A stretch of DNA of 6,093 bases from Hyphomicrobium sp. (GCA_030609245.1 JAUWCP010000150.1:1-6093); one strand, 5' to 3'. Positions 1-5,576 are shown, counted from the stretch's first letter. Made by a program: numbers and translations. Notes: generated by a model not told the origin, from the sequence alone.

Positions 1-25
1 GGAAACGACAACGGCAGCGGGGGAG

Positions 26-66
26 AAGACCGGACACCTCAAAGAGGTGTCCGGTCTTTCTTTTTC
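26..66 (+). terminator. Intrinsic (rho-independent) terminator of an unseen upstream plus-strand unit
   Basis: A perfect 15-bp stem (26-40 pairing with 44-58) encloses a three-base AAA loop and is followed directly by a T-rich run (tttctttttc, 57-66). This is the classical layout of an intrinsic terminator for transcription moving left to right. Read on the opposite strand the stem is followed by TTCTCCCC, a much poorer U-tract, so the structure is mainly directional. No convincing coding sequence is visible in bases 1-25, so the gene it serves must end before the window. Confidence 0.88.
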
Positions 67-82
67 ATCGGTGCCGAGACGA

Positions 83-119
83 CGGCCCTCACCGGCTAAA
101 TCCCGTTTCGGTGAGGCCG
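83..119 (-). terminator. Stem-loop just downstream of the phoB-like fragment
   Basis: CGG and CCTCACCG (83-94, with a one-base bulge) can pair with CGGTGAGG and CCG (109-119) around a loop of about 14 bases. It lies 23 bases past the stop of the minus-strand PhoB-like fragment, where a terminator would be expected. No T-run follows it on the minus strand, and a competing small hairpin (TTCGG/CCGAA, 107-121) overlaps it. It may be a relic terminator or an mRNA 3' structure. Confidence 0.25.
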
Positions 120-142
120 AACGTCGAGAACAGGGGGAAAGG

Positions 143-424
143 TCAGCCGTCGGTCGAACCGCCAAACACATAGCCAGCGCTGCGCACGGTGCGAATGGGA
201 TCATGCTCATTGCCACGGATCAGCGCCTTGCGCAGGCGGCCGATGTGCACATCGACCGTGCGCTCGTCGACAAAGGCATCACGTCCCCACACCCCGTCGA
301 GGAGCTGCGTGCGCGACAGCACGCGGCCGGAGCTTTCCATGAGAAACTCCAGCAGACGGAACTCGGTGGGGCCAAGGCGCACCTGGCGCAGGACCCAAGC
401 GCGGCTTTGCCCGCCGTCCAGCGC
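143..424 (-). pseudogene. PhoB/OmpR-type response regulator fragment: winged-helix DNA-binding domain only
   Basis: The encoded peptide is a clear PhoB-type C-terminal winged helix. Key stretches are LGPTEFRLLEF, the turn RVLSRTQLLDGVWG, the recognition helix ERTVDVHIGRLRKAL and the wing DPIRTVRSAGYVF. PhoB switches on phosphate-starvation genes when phosphorylated on its N-terminal receiver, but no receiver is encoded here. The frame is closed by TGA at 425-427, just before the first strand of the DNA-binding domain. The first usual start inside is GTG at 382 (79 aa), with no good ribosome binding site and inside the domain. Upstream of the TGA the same frame stays open and includes DVHWTTNKR, so a TGG-to-TGA change in a longer protein is possible, but I see no receiver motifs there. 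I infer a truncated relic. A stand-alone DNA-binding protein using an odd start cannot be excluded. The family is certain; calling it phoB itself is not, since other OmpR-class regulators share these motifs. Confidence 0.7.
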
Positions 425-433
425 TCACCGCTT

Positions 434-451
434 ATTGGTGGTCCAATGGAC
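434..451. promoter_or_regulatory. Two overlapping short palindromes, operator-like
   Basis: ATTGG-TGGT-CCAAT (434-447) and GTCCA-A-TGGAC (441-451) are nested inverted repeats with perfect 5-bp arms. Their TGGT/CCA character recalls operators of FadR-subfamily GntR regulators, but the match is loose. They lie about 30 bases before a strong Shine-Dalgarno and ATG on the plus strand, where an operator would make sense. They also fall in the open frame upstream of the PhoB-like fragment, so they could be chance within former coding sequence. Confidence 0.25.
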
Positions 452-483
452 ATCTTCAGCGCTTCGATTCGTTGCTGCCAAAA

Positions 484-537
484 AGGAGGATACACATGCT
501 AAATAACGACGATCGAAGACACATTCAAACGCCTTGA
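484..537 (+). other. Strong Shine-Dalgarno and ATG leading into a 13-codon mini-ORF
   Basis: AGGAGG (484-489) sits six bases ahead of ATG (496-498), an ideal translation start. The frame ends at TGA (535-537) after 13 codons (M-L-N-N-D-D-R-R-H-I-Q-T-P). In the neighbouring frame the sequence reads TTIEDTFKRLERPAA before a TAA, so loss of one base near 502-505 would give an 18-residue product. It could be the surviving start of a deleted gene, or a leader peptide ahead of ppk2 about 85 bases downstream. I recognise no homologue, and translation is inferred only from the ribosome binding site. Confidence 0.3.
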
Positions 538-611
538 GCGGCCGGCGGCGTAAGTGCGTGTGCTACCGTTCCAAGGCGAACGAACAAGTCCGCTAACGTA
601 TCCACGACTAT

Positions 612-617
612 GGGGAG
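612..617 (+). promoter_or_regulatory. Ribosome binding site that fixes the ppk2 GTG start
   Basis: GGGGAG ends six bases before GTG at 624-626. The competing ATG at 609 gives only a five-codon frame, and no other start in the ppk2 frame nearby has such a site. I could not identify a convincing sigma70 promoter, Pho box (paired CTGTCAT-like repeats) or EcfG-type promoter between 538 and 611. Confidence 0.65.
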
Positions 618-623
618 ACGGCT

Positions 624-1502
624 GTGAAGTATGGAAACGGCACCAAGAACCGCAAAACCGCCGTGCCAGCCAATTTCGATATCGAAAACCCCGTTCTTTC
701 CCCGAAAATCGCCGAAAACGCTCTCGGTTCCGGCGGCTATCCCTATTCTGAGAAGCTGAAGGCGAAGGCATATAAGAAAGAGCTCCTGGCGCTCCAGCTG
801 GAACTCCTGAAGCTGCAGGAATACATCCAAGCCTCCCAAGAGCGCCTCGTCATCATCTTCGAGGGGCGCGATACCTCCGGCAAAGGAAGCTGCATCCGCC
901 GCTTCTTGGAGCGCCTTAATCCACGTCACGCGCGTTCTGTGGCACTGCCCAAACCAACCGAAGCCGAGCAGGGCGAATGGTACTTCCAGCGCTACGTTGG
1001 AAATCTGCCAACCAAGGGCGACATCGTGCTCTTCGACCGCTCTTGGTACAACCGCGCGGGCGTGGAACGCGTGATGGATTTTTGCAGCGAGGAGCAGGTC
1101 AGCGCCTTCCTTCGAGACGCACCCGAGTTTGAGGCCCTACTCGTGCGCGATGGGATCCGCTTGTTCAAAATCTTTCTGACGGTCGGGCGCGAAATGCAGC
1201 TCCAGCGCTTCCATGAGCGCCTGCACAATCCCTTCAAGCGTTGGAAGATCACAGACATCGATCTCGCTGCAATAGACAAGTGGGACGACTACACGGAAGC
1301 ACAGCATGACATGTTTCGCTTTACGCACACGGCAATAACACCGTGGACTGTCGTGCGCGCCAACGATCAGCGCCGCGCGAGGTTGGAGTCGATCCGCCTC
1401 GTGTTATCGGAGATGGTCTACCCGGGAAAGGATGAGAGTGTGATCGGTAAGCCAGATCCTCTTATCGTCGGCACGGGCCCCGATTTTTTCTATGAGGATT
1501 GA
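624..1502 (+). CDS. ppk2: Polyphosphate kinase 2 (PPK2 family)
   Basis: This 292-residue protein is a complete single-domain PPK2. Enzymes of this family reversibly move phosphate between inorganic polyphosphate and nucleotides, typically ADP/ATP or GDP/GTP, in the cytoplasm. The P-loop is GRDTSGKGS (residues 81-89), with the family's catalytic Asp83 and Lys87. The Walker B region is DIVLFDRSWYNRAGVERVM (123-141). The lid segment with ERLHNPFKRWK (198-208) follows, then the family stretch DKWDDYTEAQHDMF (218-231). About 40 N-terminal residues are variable, followed by a charged helix (41-70). Length fits one-domain class I or III enzymes; nucleotide preference cannot be read with certainty. 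GTG is chosen for its GGGGAG site at the right distance. The gene stands alone, convergent with the USP-like gene. Its neighbour on the left is a phosphate-type regulator fragment, which fits a phosphate theme but does not show that PhoB controls it. Confidence 0.95.
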   Translation: MKYGNGTKNRKTAVPANFDIENPVLSPKIAENALGSGGYPYSEKLKAKAYKKELLALQLELLKLQEYIQASQERLVIIFEGRDTSGKGSCIRRFLERLNPRHARSVALPKPTEAEQGEWYFQRYVGNLPTKGDIVLFDRSWYNRAGVERVMDFCSEEQVSAFLRDAPEFEALLVRDGIRLFKIFLTVGREMQLQRFHERLHNPFKRWKITDIDLAAIDKWDDYTEAQHDMFRFTHTAITPWTVVRANDQRRARLESIRLVLSEMVYPGKDESVIGKPDPLIVGTGPDFFYED

Positions 1503-1624
1503 GCGGCAGTCTTGCTGTTGACGGGCCTGCACGAACGCACGCGTCAATCAAAGCTCAACACTGCAAGTCCGTCCTTGCCTGCTCGCAAGTTCGTTGGCCG
1601 AAGCTTGGCTTAGCTCTTAGCGGT
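1503..1624. other. Convergent intergenic region with weak dyads
   Basis: This gap separates the 3' ends of ppk2 (plus) and the USP-like gene (minus). It holds TTGACG/CGTCAA (1518-1523 and 1542-1547, long loop) and CTTGC/GCAAG (1574-1578 and 1585-1589, six-base loop, followed by TTCGTT). Either might help end transcription, the second for ppk2, but neither has a strong stem plus U-run. I see no gene here. Confidence 0.3.
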
Positions 1625-2491
1625 CTAGCGCACGATAAGAAGCGGGCACTCCAGTGCGCAAGAAAGCGGGCGAAGGTTGCCCTCGGCCGGCACCGTAAGA
1701 CCACCATACTGCGCCAGGACAAATCCGGCCCGGTGCCGGCGCAGCGTCTCGGCCACGGCTGGCGTATCGCCGCGTTCCACAAGAACAACTTCAAACGGTG
1801 TTTCCTCACCGTCACTAAACAGAAGCCGGGCTTCGCCTTCCAGCCAAGCAAGCTCATCTTTCCGATCCCCGACGAGCAGCAGCTTGACCGGCCCACCTGT
1901 CGCTTCGTTGATACGATCGGCAACCTTGAGCATAGGGCTAAGACGCTCAATCTCCTCTACCACCGCAATAATGGGACCTTGAATCCGACGGGCCATTGGA
2001 CCGGCGATGACGACGCCGGTCGTACCGTGAACCGAGGAGAAAAGATCACGCAGCCGATCTTCCTTCCAAGCACCGAAAGGCTCCGCGATGGTAACGACGT
2101 TCCAGGGACCCGTCTCACTACAGGCACGCGCCAGCGCACGCATGGGATCATCGCGCACTACCCGACTGCGATAGGTCACAGACGCTTCGCGTGCCGTGGT
2201 TGCAATCTGGCGCTGCAATGCCGCGCCCACCAAATGAATCTCTCGTTCCAAGTCGACGCTCGGCAAGGCCCGCCAACCTTCTTCGCCTGAGGAAATGATA
2301 CGCGCAAAGGGAAGGCCTGCAAGTTCGAACAGCTGCTGGTCCTCGACGAACAGGCTCTCCACCTCTGAGTCGTAGGCGCGGGCCAAGAGCATCGCGGCAT
2401 CAATTGCAGTAGAACTCGTCTGGGCCGACGACCCTAGCCAGAGCACCACGCGGCCCCTGCCTTCTCCCGCTGCAGCCACATGAGCAATCAT
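1625..2491 (-). CDS. UspA-like two-lobed protein, coupled to the Lon-like ATPase
   Basis: The 288-residue product looks like two degenerate universal-stress-protein lobes. The first (about 12-165) opens with the strand RVVLWLGSSAQTS and a helix carrying AIDAAMLLARAYDSEVESLFVED, the usual USP strand-helix-strand start, and closes with GVVIAGPMARR. The second (about 170-288) starts at GPIIAVVEEIERLSPMLKVA and ends with PLSCALECPLLIVR, which parallels the typical final APCPVLVVR of UspA proteins. The classical ATP-binding G-2x-G-9x-G(S/T) motif is not evident, so nucleotide binding is doubtful. There is no signal peptide or membrane segment, so it should be cytoplasmic. Its ATG shares the ATGA overlap (2488-2491) with the stop of the Lon-like gene, implying translational coupling and perhaps a fixed stoichiometry. 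GGAAG lies a few bases upstream of the start. I infer a partner or adaptor role for the ATPase; this is not established. The USP assignment rests on fold pattern and is moderate. Confidence 0.7.
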   Translation of the reverse strand: MIAHVAAAGEGRGRVVLWLGSSAQTSSTAIDAAMLLARAYDSEVESLFVEDQQLFELAGLPFARIISSGEEGWRALPSVDLEREIHLVGAALQRQIATTAREASVTYRSRVVRDDPMRALARACSETGPWNVVTIAEPFGAWKEDRLRDLFSSVHGTTGVVIAGPMARRIQGPIIAVVEEIERLSPMLKVADRINEATGGPVKLLLVGDRKDELAWLEGEARLLFSDGEETPFEVVLVERGDTPAVAETLRRHRAGFVLAQYGGLTVPAEGNLRPLSCALECPLLIVR

Positions 2492-4320
2492 ACTACGCTT
2501 CCCTCTCTTGCATCGGCTGCCCGTTCGTTGCGCTGCTCAAGTGCGCGCTCGATGTCGGCGATAGATGTCACGGCGCGGCCAGCGCTCCCTGCCCAATGGT
2601 CGGCCTCGCGGCAAATGTCTGCCATCTCACCAACCTCGAGCGAAAGCTTGCCATTGCCACCGGCGCGGCGCGACGCCTCGTCGATCAGCACGGCAACGGC
2701 ACCGCAATCAACTGGTTTCAATGAATGACGCGTGACGATGCCTGCAATAAGGCGCGCATACGCGCCCACGGTTTCCTGCGAGCGGTCGATCGTGTCGTCG
2801 AACCTGGCTTCGACCTTGAAGAGACGGCTTAAATCGGGCCATTGTTTCGCGAGTTGGCGATGATCGGCCGCCTCACCGAACACGGCAACCTTCACGTCGA
2901 GCACAATCGGCTCCAGCTCGGGCATCTCCCCGGCGCTGACGCCGAACGGTTCGGCAGGGGGATCGAAGCGGATTTCGCATTCTGAGAGCGCACGCAGCAA
3001 AGCGTCCATAACTGCTGACTGGGCGAGAAGCGCGCGCGCATCAAGGAATATAAAGCCGCCATTGGCGCGATGCAGCGCACCCGGCCGTATACGCACGACC
3101 TGCCGCTCGTGGGACTCGTCACCCCCGCCGCACTCAACGCGCCCAAAGAGGTTGGCATAGGTCGGGTTTGATTCTTGAACAATGGGCGCGGCACTGTTGA
3201 CGCGACGCGCCGCCATCACGTGCACGCGATAGCGCGCAAAGCGGGGATCGCCGGTCGTGTTAATCGGAACGCGTGGGCCTTCGTCGACCTTGCCCGCTTC
3301 GGAAACAAACAGCCCCGCGTTGCCGACCAGATCGCGCGCGGCCGCCTTTAAATAGTTTTCGACACCGCTGATGTCCTCAAACTCACTCTTGACCTCTTCG
3401 AGCGCGGCTTTCACTTGGCGTCCGGCGATCTGCTCATTGAGCCCCATCAGCCCTTCGCGCAGCGCCTTCTCAGAATCAGGCGTTCTGGCGAGGATCGCCT
3501 CGACCTCGGTTTCAACGGCGGCAATCTTGGCCTCGACCTCGTTGCGAAGCTGTTGTGGCACTGAATTAAAAACGGCGGTGCTGACCACCTTGCCTTCGAG
3601 GATAGGCGCGACCGCGATGCCAGCCGGCGTGCTGAGGACTGCAATGTTTTGCGGCTCGACCTGGCGGCGGAGCGCCTCCAGCGCATCAGCCCGGCTGAAG
3701 CGGAATTCCTCCTCGATCGTGCGGCGGCGCAGATCATAGTCTTCGGCCCCAAAAGCGGCAGGTAGCGCCTCCTTAAGGCGAACGATTGCACGCGCCATGC
3801 CTTCAGCGAACGACTTTGCTGTCCCCGATGGGAATTTCAGAGCACGATAGCGGCCAGTTGGATCGAACGAACTGACATAGACCCAATCTGGGGGAGCGCC
3901 CGTTTTGCTGGCCGTCGCCTCCAGTTTTGTGCGCGCCGCCGTATGCCGGCCCGATCCTGCGGGGCCCACGACAAGGATATTGTAGCCTGGGCCTTTCATA
4001 CCGGCGCCGAATGCTAGCGCCTCCAGCGCGCGTGCCTGACCTATGAGGCCTCCTTCTGGATCCAAATCGGCGGTGGTCTCAAATCCGAGGCTTTTGGGGT
4101 CGACATGGATCTTAGGCTCCGCCGGTGCATTATCCGAACCTAACGGCGTCCCCTTAGGCTCTGCCGGCGCTTTTTCCGCTTCGGCCGCCACCGCCGCGCC
4201 CGTGACGGGTTCCAGAGTGACGGAATCTAGCTTCAGCGGCTCGGACGCGGCCTTCGCCGCCTCCTCGGGCTCGATAGCCCTCGGCTTTGCCGTGTCTTGC
4301 TTTGAGCGTCTGAAAAACAT
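2488..4320 (-). CDS. Lon-related AAA+ ATPase lacking the S16 protease domain
   Basis: The 610-residue protein matches the Lon-related family (COG1067-type, distinct from classical LonA). Residues 1-75 are an Ala/Glu/Pro-rich, probably disordered tail. The family start FETTADLDP-(E)-G-LIGQ-RALEAL spans 80-101. The P-loop is GPAGSGRHT (119-127), with Arg125 and His126 where Lys and Ser/Thr are standard. A helical insert (about 190-330) is followed by ESNPTYANLFGRVE (383-396), PGALHRANGGFIFLDAR (413-429, Walker B), VLDVKVAVFGE (473-483), LFKVEARFDD (500-509) and a lid with READHWAG (571-578). Members are usually near 800 residues and end in an S16 domain with a Ser-Lys dyad. This one stops right after the lid (IERALEQRNER), and the following DNA encodes the USP-like protein in another frame. 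It should therefore unfold or remodel substrates, or be inactive, rather than cleave them. It heads a two-gene operon. The ATG at 4320 has only a distant AAGGCGAG upstream, so the exact start is less certain. Confidence 0.9.
   Translation of the reverse strand: MFFRRSKQDTAKPRAIEPEEAAKAASEPLKLDSVTLEPVTGAAVAAEAEKAPAEPKGTPLGSDNAPAEPKIHVDPKSLGFETTADLDPEGGLIGQARALEALAFGAGMKGPGYNILVVGPAGSGRHTAARTKLEATASKTGAPPDWVYVSSFDPTGRYRALKFPSGTAKSFAEGMARAIVRLKEALPAAFGAEDYDLRRRTIEEEFRFSRADALEALRRQVEPQNIAVLSTPAGIAVAPILEGKVVSTAVFNSVPQQLRNEVEAKIAAVETEVEAILARTPDSEKALREGLMGLNEQIAGRQVKAALEEVKSEFEDISGVENYLKAAARDLVGNAGLFVSEAGKVDEGPRVPINTTGDPRFARYRVHVMAARRVNSAAPIVQESNPTYANLFGRVECGGGDESHERQVVRIRPGALHRANGGFIFLDARALLAQSAVMDALLRALSECEIRFDPPAEPFGVSAGEMPELEPIVLDVKVAVFGEAADHRQLAKQWPDLSRLFKVEARFDDTIDRSQETVGAYARLIAGIVTRHSLKPVDCGAVAVLIDEASRRAGGNGKLSLEVGEMADICREADHWAGSAGRAVTSIADIERALEQRNERAADAREGSVV
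4111..4170. repeat. 18-bp imperfect direct repeat in the Lon-like gene's N-terminal tail
   Basis: Copies at 4111-4128 and 4153-4170 match at 16 of 18 bases. The 42-base spacing equals 14 codons, so both encode APAEPK (residues 51-56 and 65-70). This looks like in-frame duplication within a low-complexity linker. Confidence 0.7.
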
Positions 4321-4334
4321 GGGGTTCGGCGCTC

Positions 4335-4363
4335 GCCTTAAAGAGAGTTAGTCACTACGTCAA
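4335..4363 (-). promoter_or_regulatory. Weak candidate promoter for the Lon-like/USP operon
   Basis: On the minus strand TTGACG (4358-4363) is a good -35 hexamer just after a T-run. The matching -10 at 17 bases is only TAAGGC (4335-4340), so the pair is weak. The implied transcript would start close to the ATG at 4320, leaving a very short leader. No heat-shock-type or EcfG-type promoter was recognised. Confidence 0.22.
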
Positions 4364-4396
4364 AAAACGATTCGAGCGGTCCTAAGGCCAACTCGA

Positions 4397-4424
4397 TTGG
4401 ATTTGCCCCCCCGCAAAGCATTAT
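4397..4424 (+). promoter_or_regulatory. Candidate sigma70-like promoter for mmcB
   Basis: TTGGAT (4397-4402) and CATTAT (4419-4424) are separated by 16 bases, matching sigma70 consensus at 3/6 and 4/6 positions. Transcription would start near 4431, which favours the ATG at 4473 over the TTG at 4446 as the mmcB start. The GTTC-N7-GTTC SOS box of alphaproteobacterial LexA is not visible in 4321-4472. Confidence 0.35.
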
Positions 4425-4432
4425 GTTGCGGG
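4410..4432. promoter_or_regulatory. Perfect 7-bp inverted repeat over the mmcB -10 region
   Basis: CCCGCAA (4410-4416) and TTGCGGG (4426-4432) flank a nine-base centre that contains the proposed -10 CATTAT. This placement suits a repressor operator. Alternatively it could form a hairpin in a longer transcript. Confidence 0.4.
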
Positions 4433-4472
4433 TCACTCGGGTAGGTTGGTCGTACTAGCTGATGGCGCACGG

Positions 4473-4964
4473 ATGACGACATCCCACGATAGAGCGGGTG
4501 AAACTGGCATCGATATGGCGGAGGACCTTCACCGCGATGTTGTAACGCGTCAAGTGTGCCGCGGCGTGGGCCGCTTAGTGCGTACTCTGGGTTTTTCCAG
4601 CCTCAACGAACTGCCTTTGCCCAATGGACGCCGCGCCGACGTCGTCGCGCTGTCGGCTAGCGGCGATATTTGGATCATCGAGGTCAAATCGAGCGTCGAG
4701 GATTTTCGAGCCGACCAGAAGTGGCCGGAATACCGCGAGTTTTCAGATCAGCTTTACTTTGCCGTGGCACCCGAGTTTCCCGTGGATATCTTGCCTGCCG
4801 ACACTGGGCTCATTCTCGCTGATCGATTTGGAGGCGAGATCGTGCGGCCAGCGCCCGAGGCGCGACTCGCACCAGCGCGACGCAAATCCATGACGTTGCG
4901 TTTTGCGCACGCAGCTGCCCTTGCGCTGCATACTGCCGTCGATCCGTCGCACGAAAATTCTTGA
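4473..4964 (+). CDS. mmcB: MmcB-family DNA repair protein (PD-(D/E)XK-like fold)
   Basis: The protein belongs to the MmcB family, whose Caulobacter member is linked to mitomycin C resistance and the SOS response. The core has the PD-(D/E)XK nuclease layout: LPNGRRADVVAL with Asp56, then IWIIEVKSS with Glu70 and Lys72 (numbering from this ATG). The family stretches DFRADQKWPEYREFSDQLYF (77-96) and ADTGLILAD (109-117) follow, then the near-C-terminal RLAPARRKSMTLRFA (131-145). It probably acts on DNA in the cytoplasm, but the enzymatic step is not established. Starts are ambiguous: TTG at 4446 (172 aa), ATG at 4473 (163 aa) and ATG at 4515 (149 aa). None has a strong Shine-Dalgarno, and the conserved part begins only around residue 22. 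I chose 4473 because of ATG use and distance from the proposed promoter. It converges on regA with a 33-base gap. No LexA box is visible, so SOS control is not supported here. Confidence 0.9.
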   Translation: MTTSHDRAGETGIDMAEDLHRDVVTRQVCRGVGRLVRTLGFSSLNELPLPNGRRADVVALSASGDIWIIEVKSSVEDFRADQKWPEYREFSDQLYFAVAPEFPVDILPADTGLILADRFGGEIVRPAPEARLAPARRKSMTLRFAHAAALALHTAVDPSHENS

Positions 4965-4973
4965 GTGCGCGTT

Positions 4974-4995
4974 TGCCCTACCGGGCAGATTGCCC
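4974..4995. terminator. Alternating hairpins between convergent mmcB and regA
   Basis: TGCCC (4974-4978), GGGCA (4983-4987) and TGCCC (4991-4995) allow two mutually exclusive 5-bp stems sharing the central GGGCA arm. They fill the 33-base gap between two converging stop codons. The stems are short and no T-run follows on either strand, so a terminator role is only suggested by position. Confidence 0.3.
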
Positions 4996-4997
4996 GC

Positions 4998-5567
4998 CTA
5001 CTTCGGGGCGCGTTTGGCCAAAATGCGCTGAAGTGTACGCCGGTGCATGTTAAGGCGGCGCGCCGTCTCCGACACGTTGCGATCGCATAGTTCGAATACG
5101 CGCTGAATGTGCTCCCAGCGTACACGGTCCGCCGACATCGGGTTCTCCGGCGGCGGTGCCTTGGAGTTCGCGGGCGCCAGAAGAGCATCGGTCACATCGT
5201 CAGCGTCTGCGGGCTTGGCGAGATAATCGACCGCCCCGAGCTTCACCGCCGTCACTGCGGTTGCAATGTTGCCATAGCCCGTCAACACGATCGCACGTGC
5301 ATCTGGGCGCATACGCGCCAGCTCGGCGATCACGTCGAGGCCGTTGCCATCCTCTAGCCGCATGTCGATCACGGCAAAGGCAGGCGCCTTGCCGCGAATG
5401 AGCTCGATGCCTTCAGCAACCGAATGGCCGCCTCTGACTTCGAAGCCGCGCGTTTCCATGGCCCTGACGAGGCGCTGCAGAAATGCGCGATCGTCATCGA
5501 CGATGACGAGAGAGCGATCTTCTGGCAGCTCATCTTGACGAAAAGAAAGATCTTCAGTCGTGTTCAT
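4998..5567 (-). CDS. regA: RegA/ActR/PrrA-type redox response regulator
   Basis: The 189-residue product is a typical RegA (PrrA/ActR) regulator, the DNA-binding half of the global redox two-component system of alphaproteobacteria, which controls respiration, carbon and nitrogen fixation and related energy genes. The receiver (about 18-131) shows the acidic pocket Asp24-26, phosphoacceptor Asp68 in VIDMRLEDGNGLD, Thr96 in LTGYGNIATAV and Lys118 in YLAKP. A proline-rich linker with PPPENPMSADRVRWEHIQRV follows. The C-terminal Fis-type helix-turn-helix NVSETARRLNMHRRTLQRIL (164-183) is essentially the invariant RegA one. The ATG at 5567 is backed by GGAGG four bases upstream. A GTG in the same frame at 5615 also has a strong site and would add 16 residues. 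The partner kinase gene lies upstream on the same strand, 217 bases away. The names actR and prrA are equally valid. Confidence 0.95.
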   Translation of the reverse strand: MNTTEDLSFRQDELPEDRSLVIVDDDRAFLQRLVRAMETRGFEVRGGHSVAEGIELIRGKAPAFAVIDMRLEDGNGLDVIAELARMRPDARAIVLTGYGNIATAVTAVKLGAVDYLAKPADADDVTDALLAPANSKAPPPENPMSADRVRWEHIQRVFELCDRNVSETARRLNMHRRTLQRILAKRAPK

Positions 5568-5570
5568 TTC

Positions 5571-5576
5571 ACCTCC
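5571..5576 (-). promoter_or_regulatory. Ribosome binding site for the regA ATG
   Basis: On the minus strand GGAGGTGAAATG places GGAGG four bases before the ATG at 5567. This supports the 189-residue product, whose start matches the usual RegA N-terminus. Confidence 0.75.

Noticed and set aside
47..502. Plus-strand open frame opposite the PhoB-like fragment
   Set aside because: It starts inside the terminator hairpin and is the reverse of a clear winged-helix coding sequence; the translation has no family features.
538..623. Pho box, EcfG promoter or LexA box ahead of ppk2
   Set aside because: No paired CTGTCAT-like repeats; GAAC motifs near 578-585 are adjacent rather than seven bases apart; no GGAAC-N16/17-CGTT on the plus strand.
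525..929. Minus-strand open frame opposite the start of ppk2
   Set aside because: It overlaps the P-loop region of ppk2 on the opposite strand and has no ribosome binding site or motif.
1499..2290. Long plus-strand open frame (263 codons) over the USP-like gene
   Set aside because: It is antisense to a protein with recognisable USP-like structure and a coupled start. Its translation is low-quality, rich in His/Arg/Thr, and shows no known motif.
3371..3739. Plus-strand Ser-rich open frames inside the Lon-like gene
   Set aside because: Ser/Arg-rich antisense products of a GC-rich gene, typical shadow frames.
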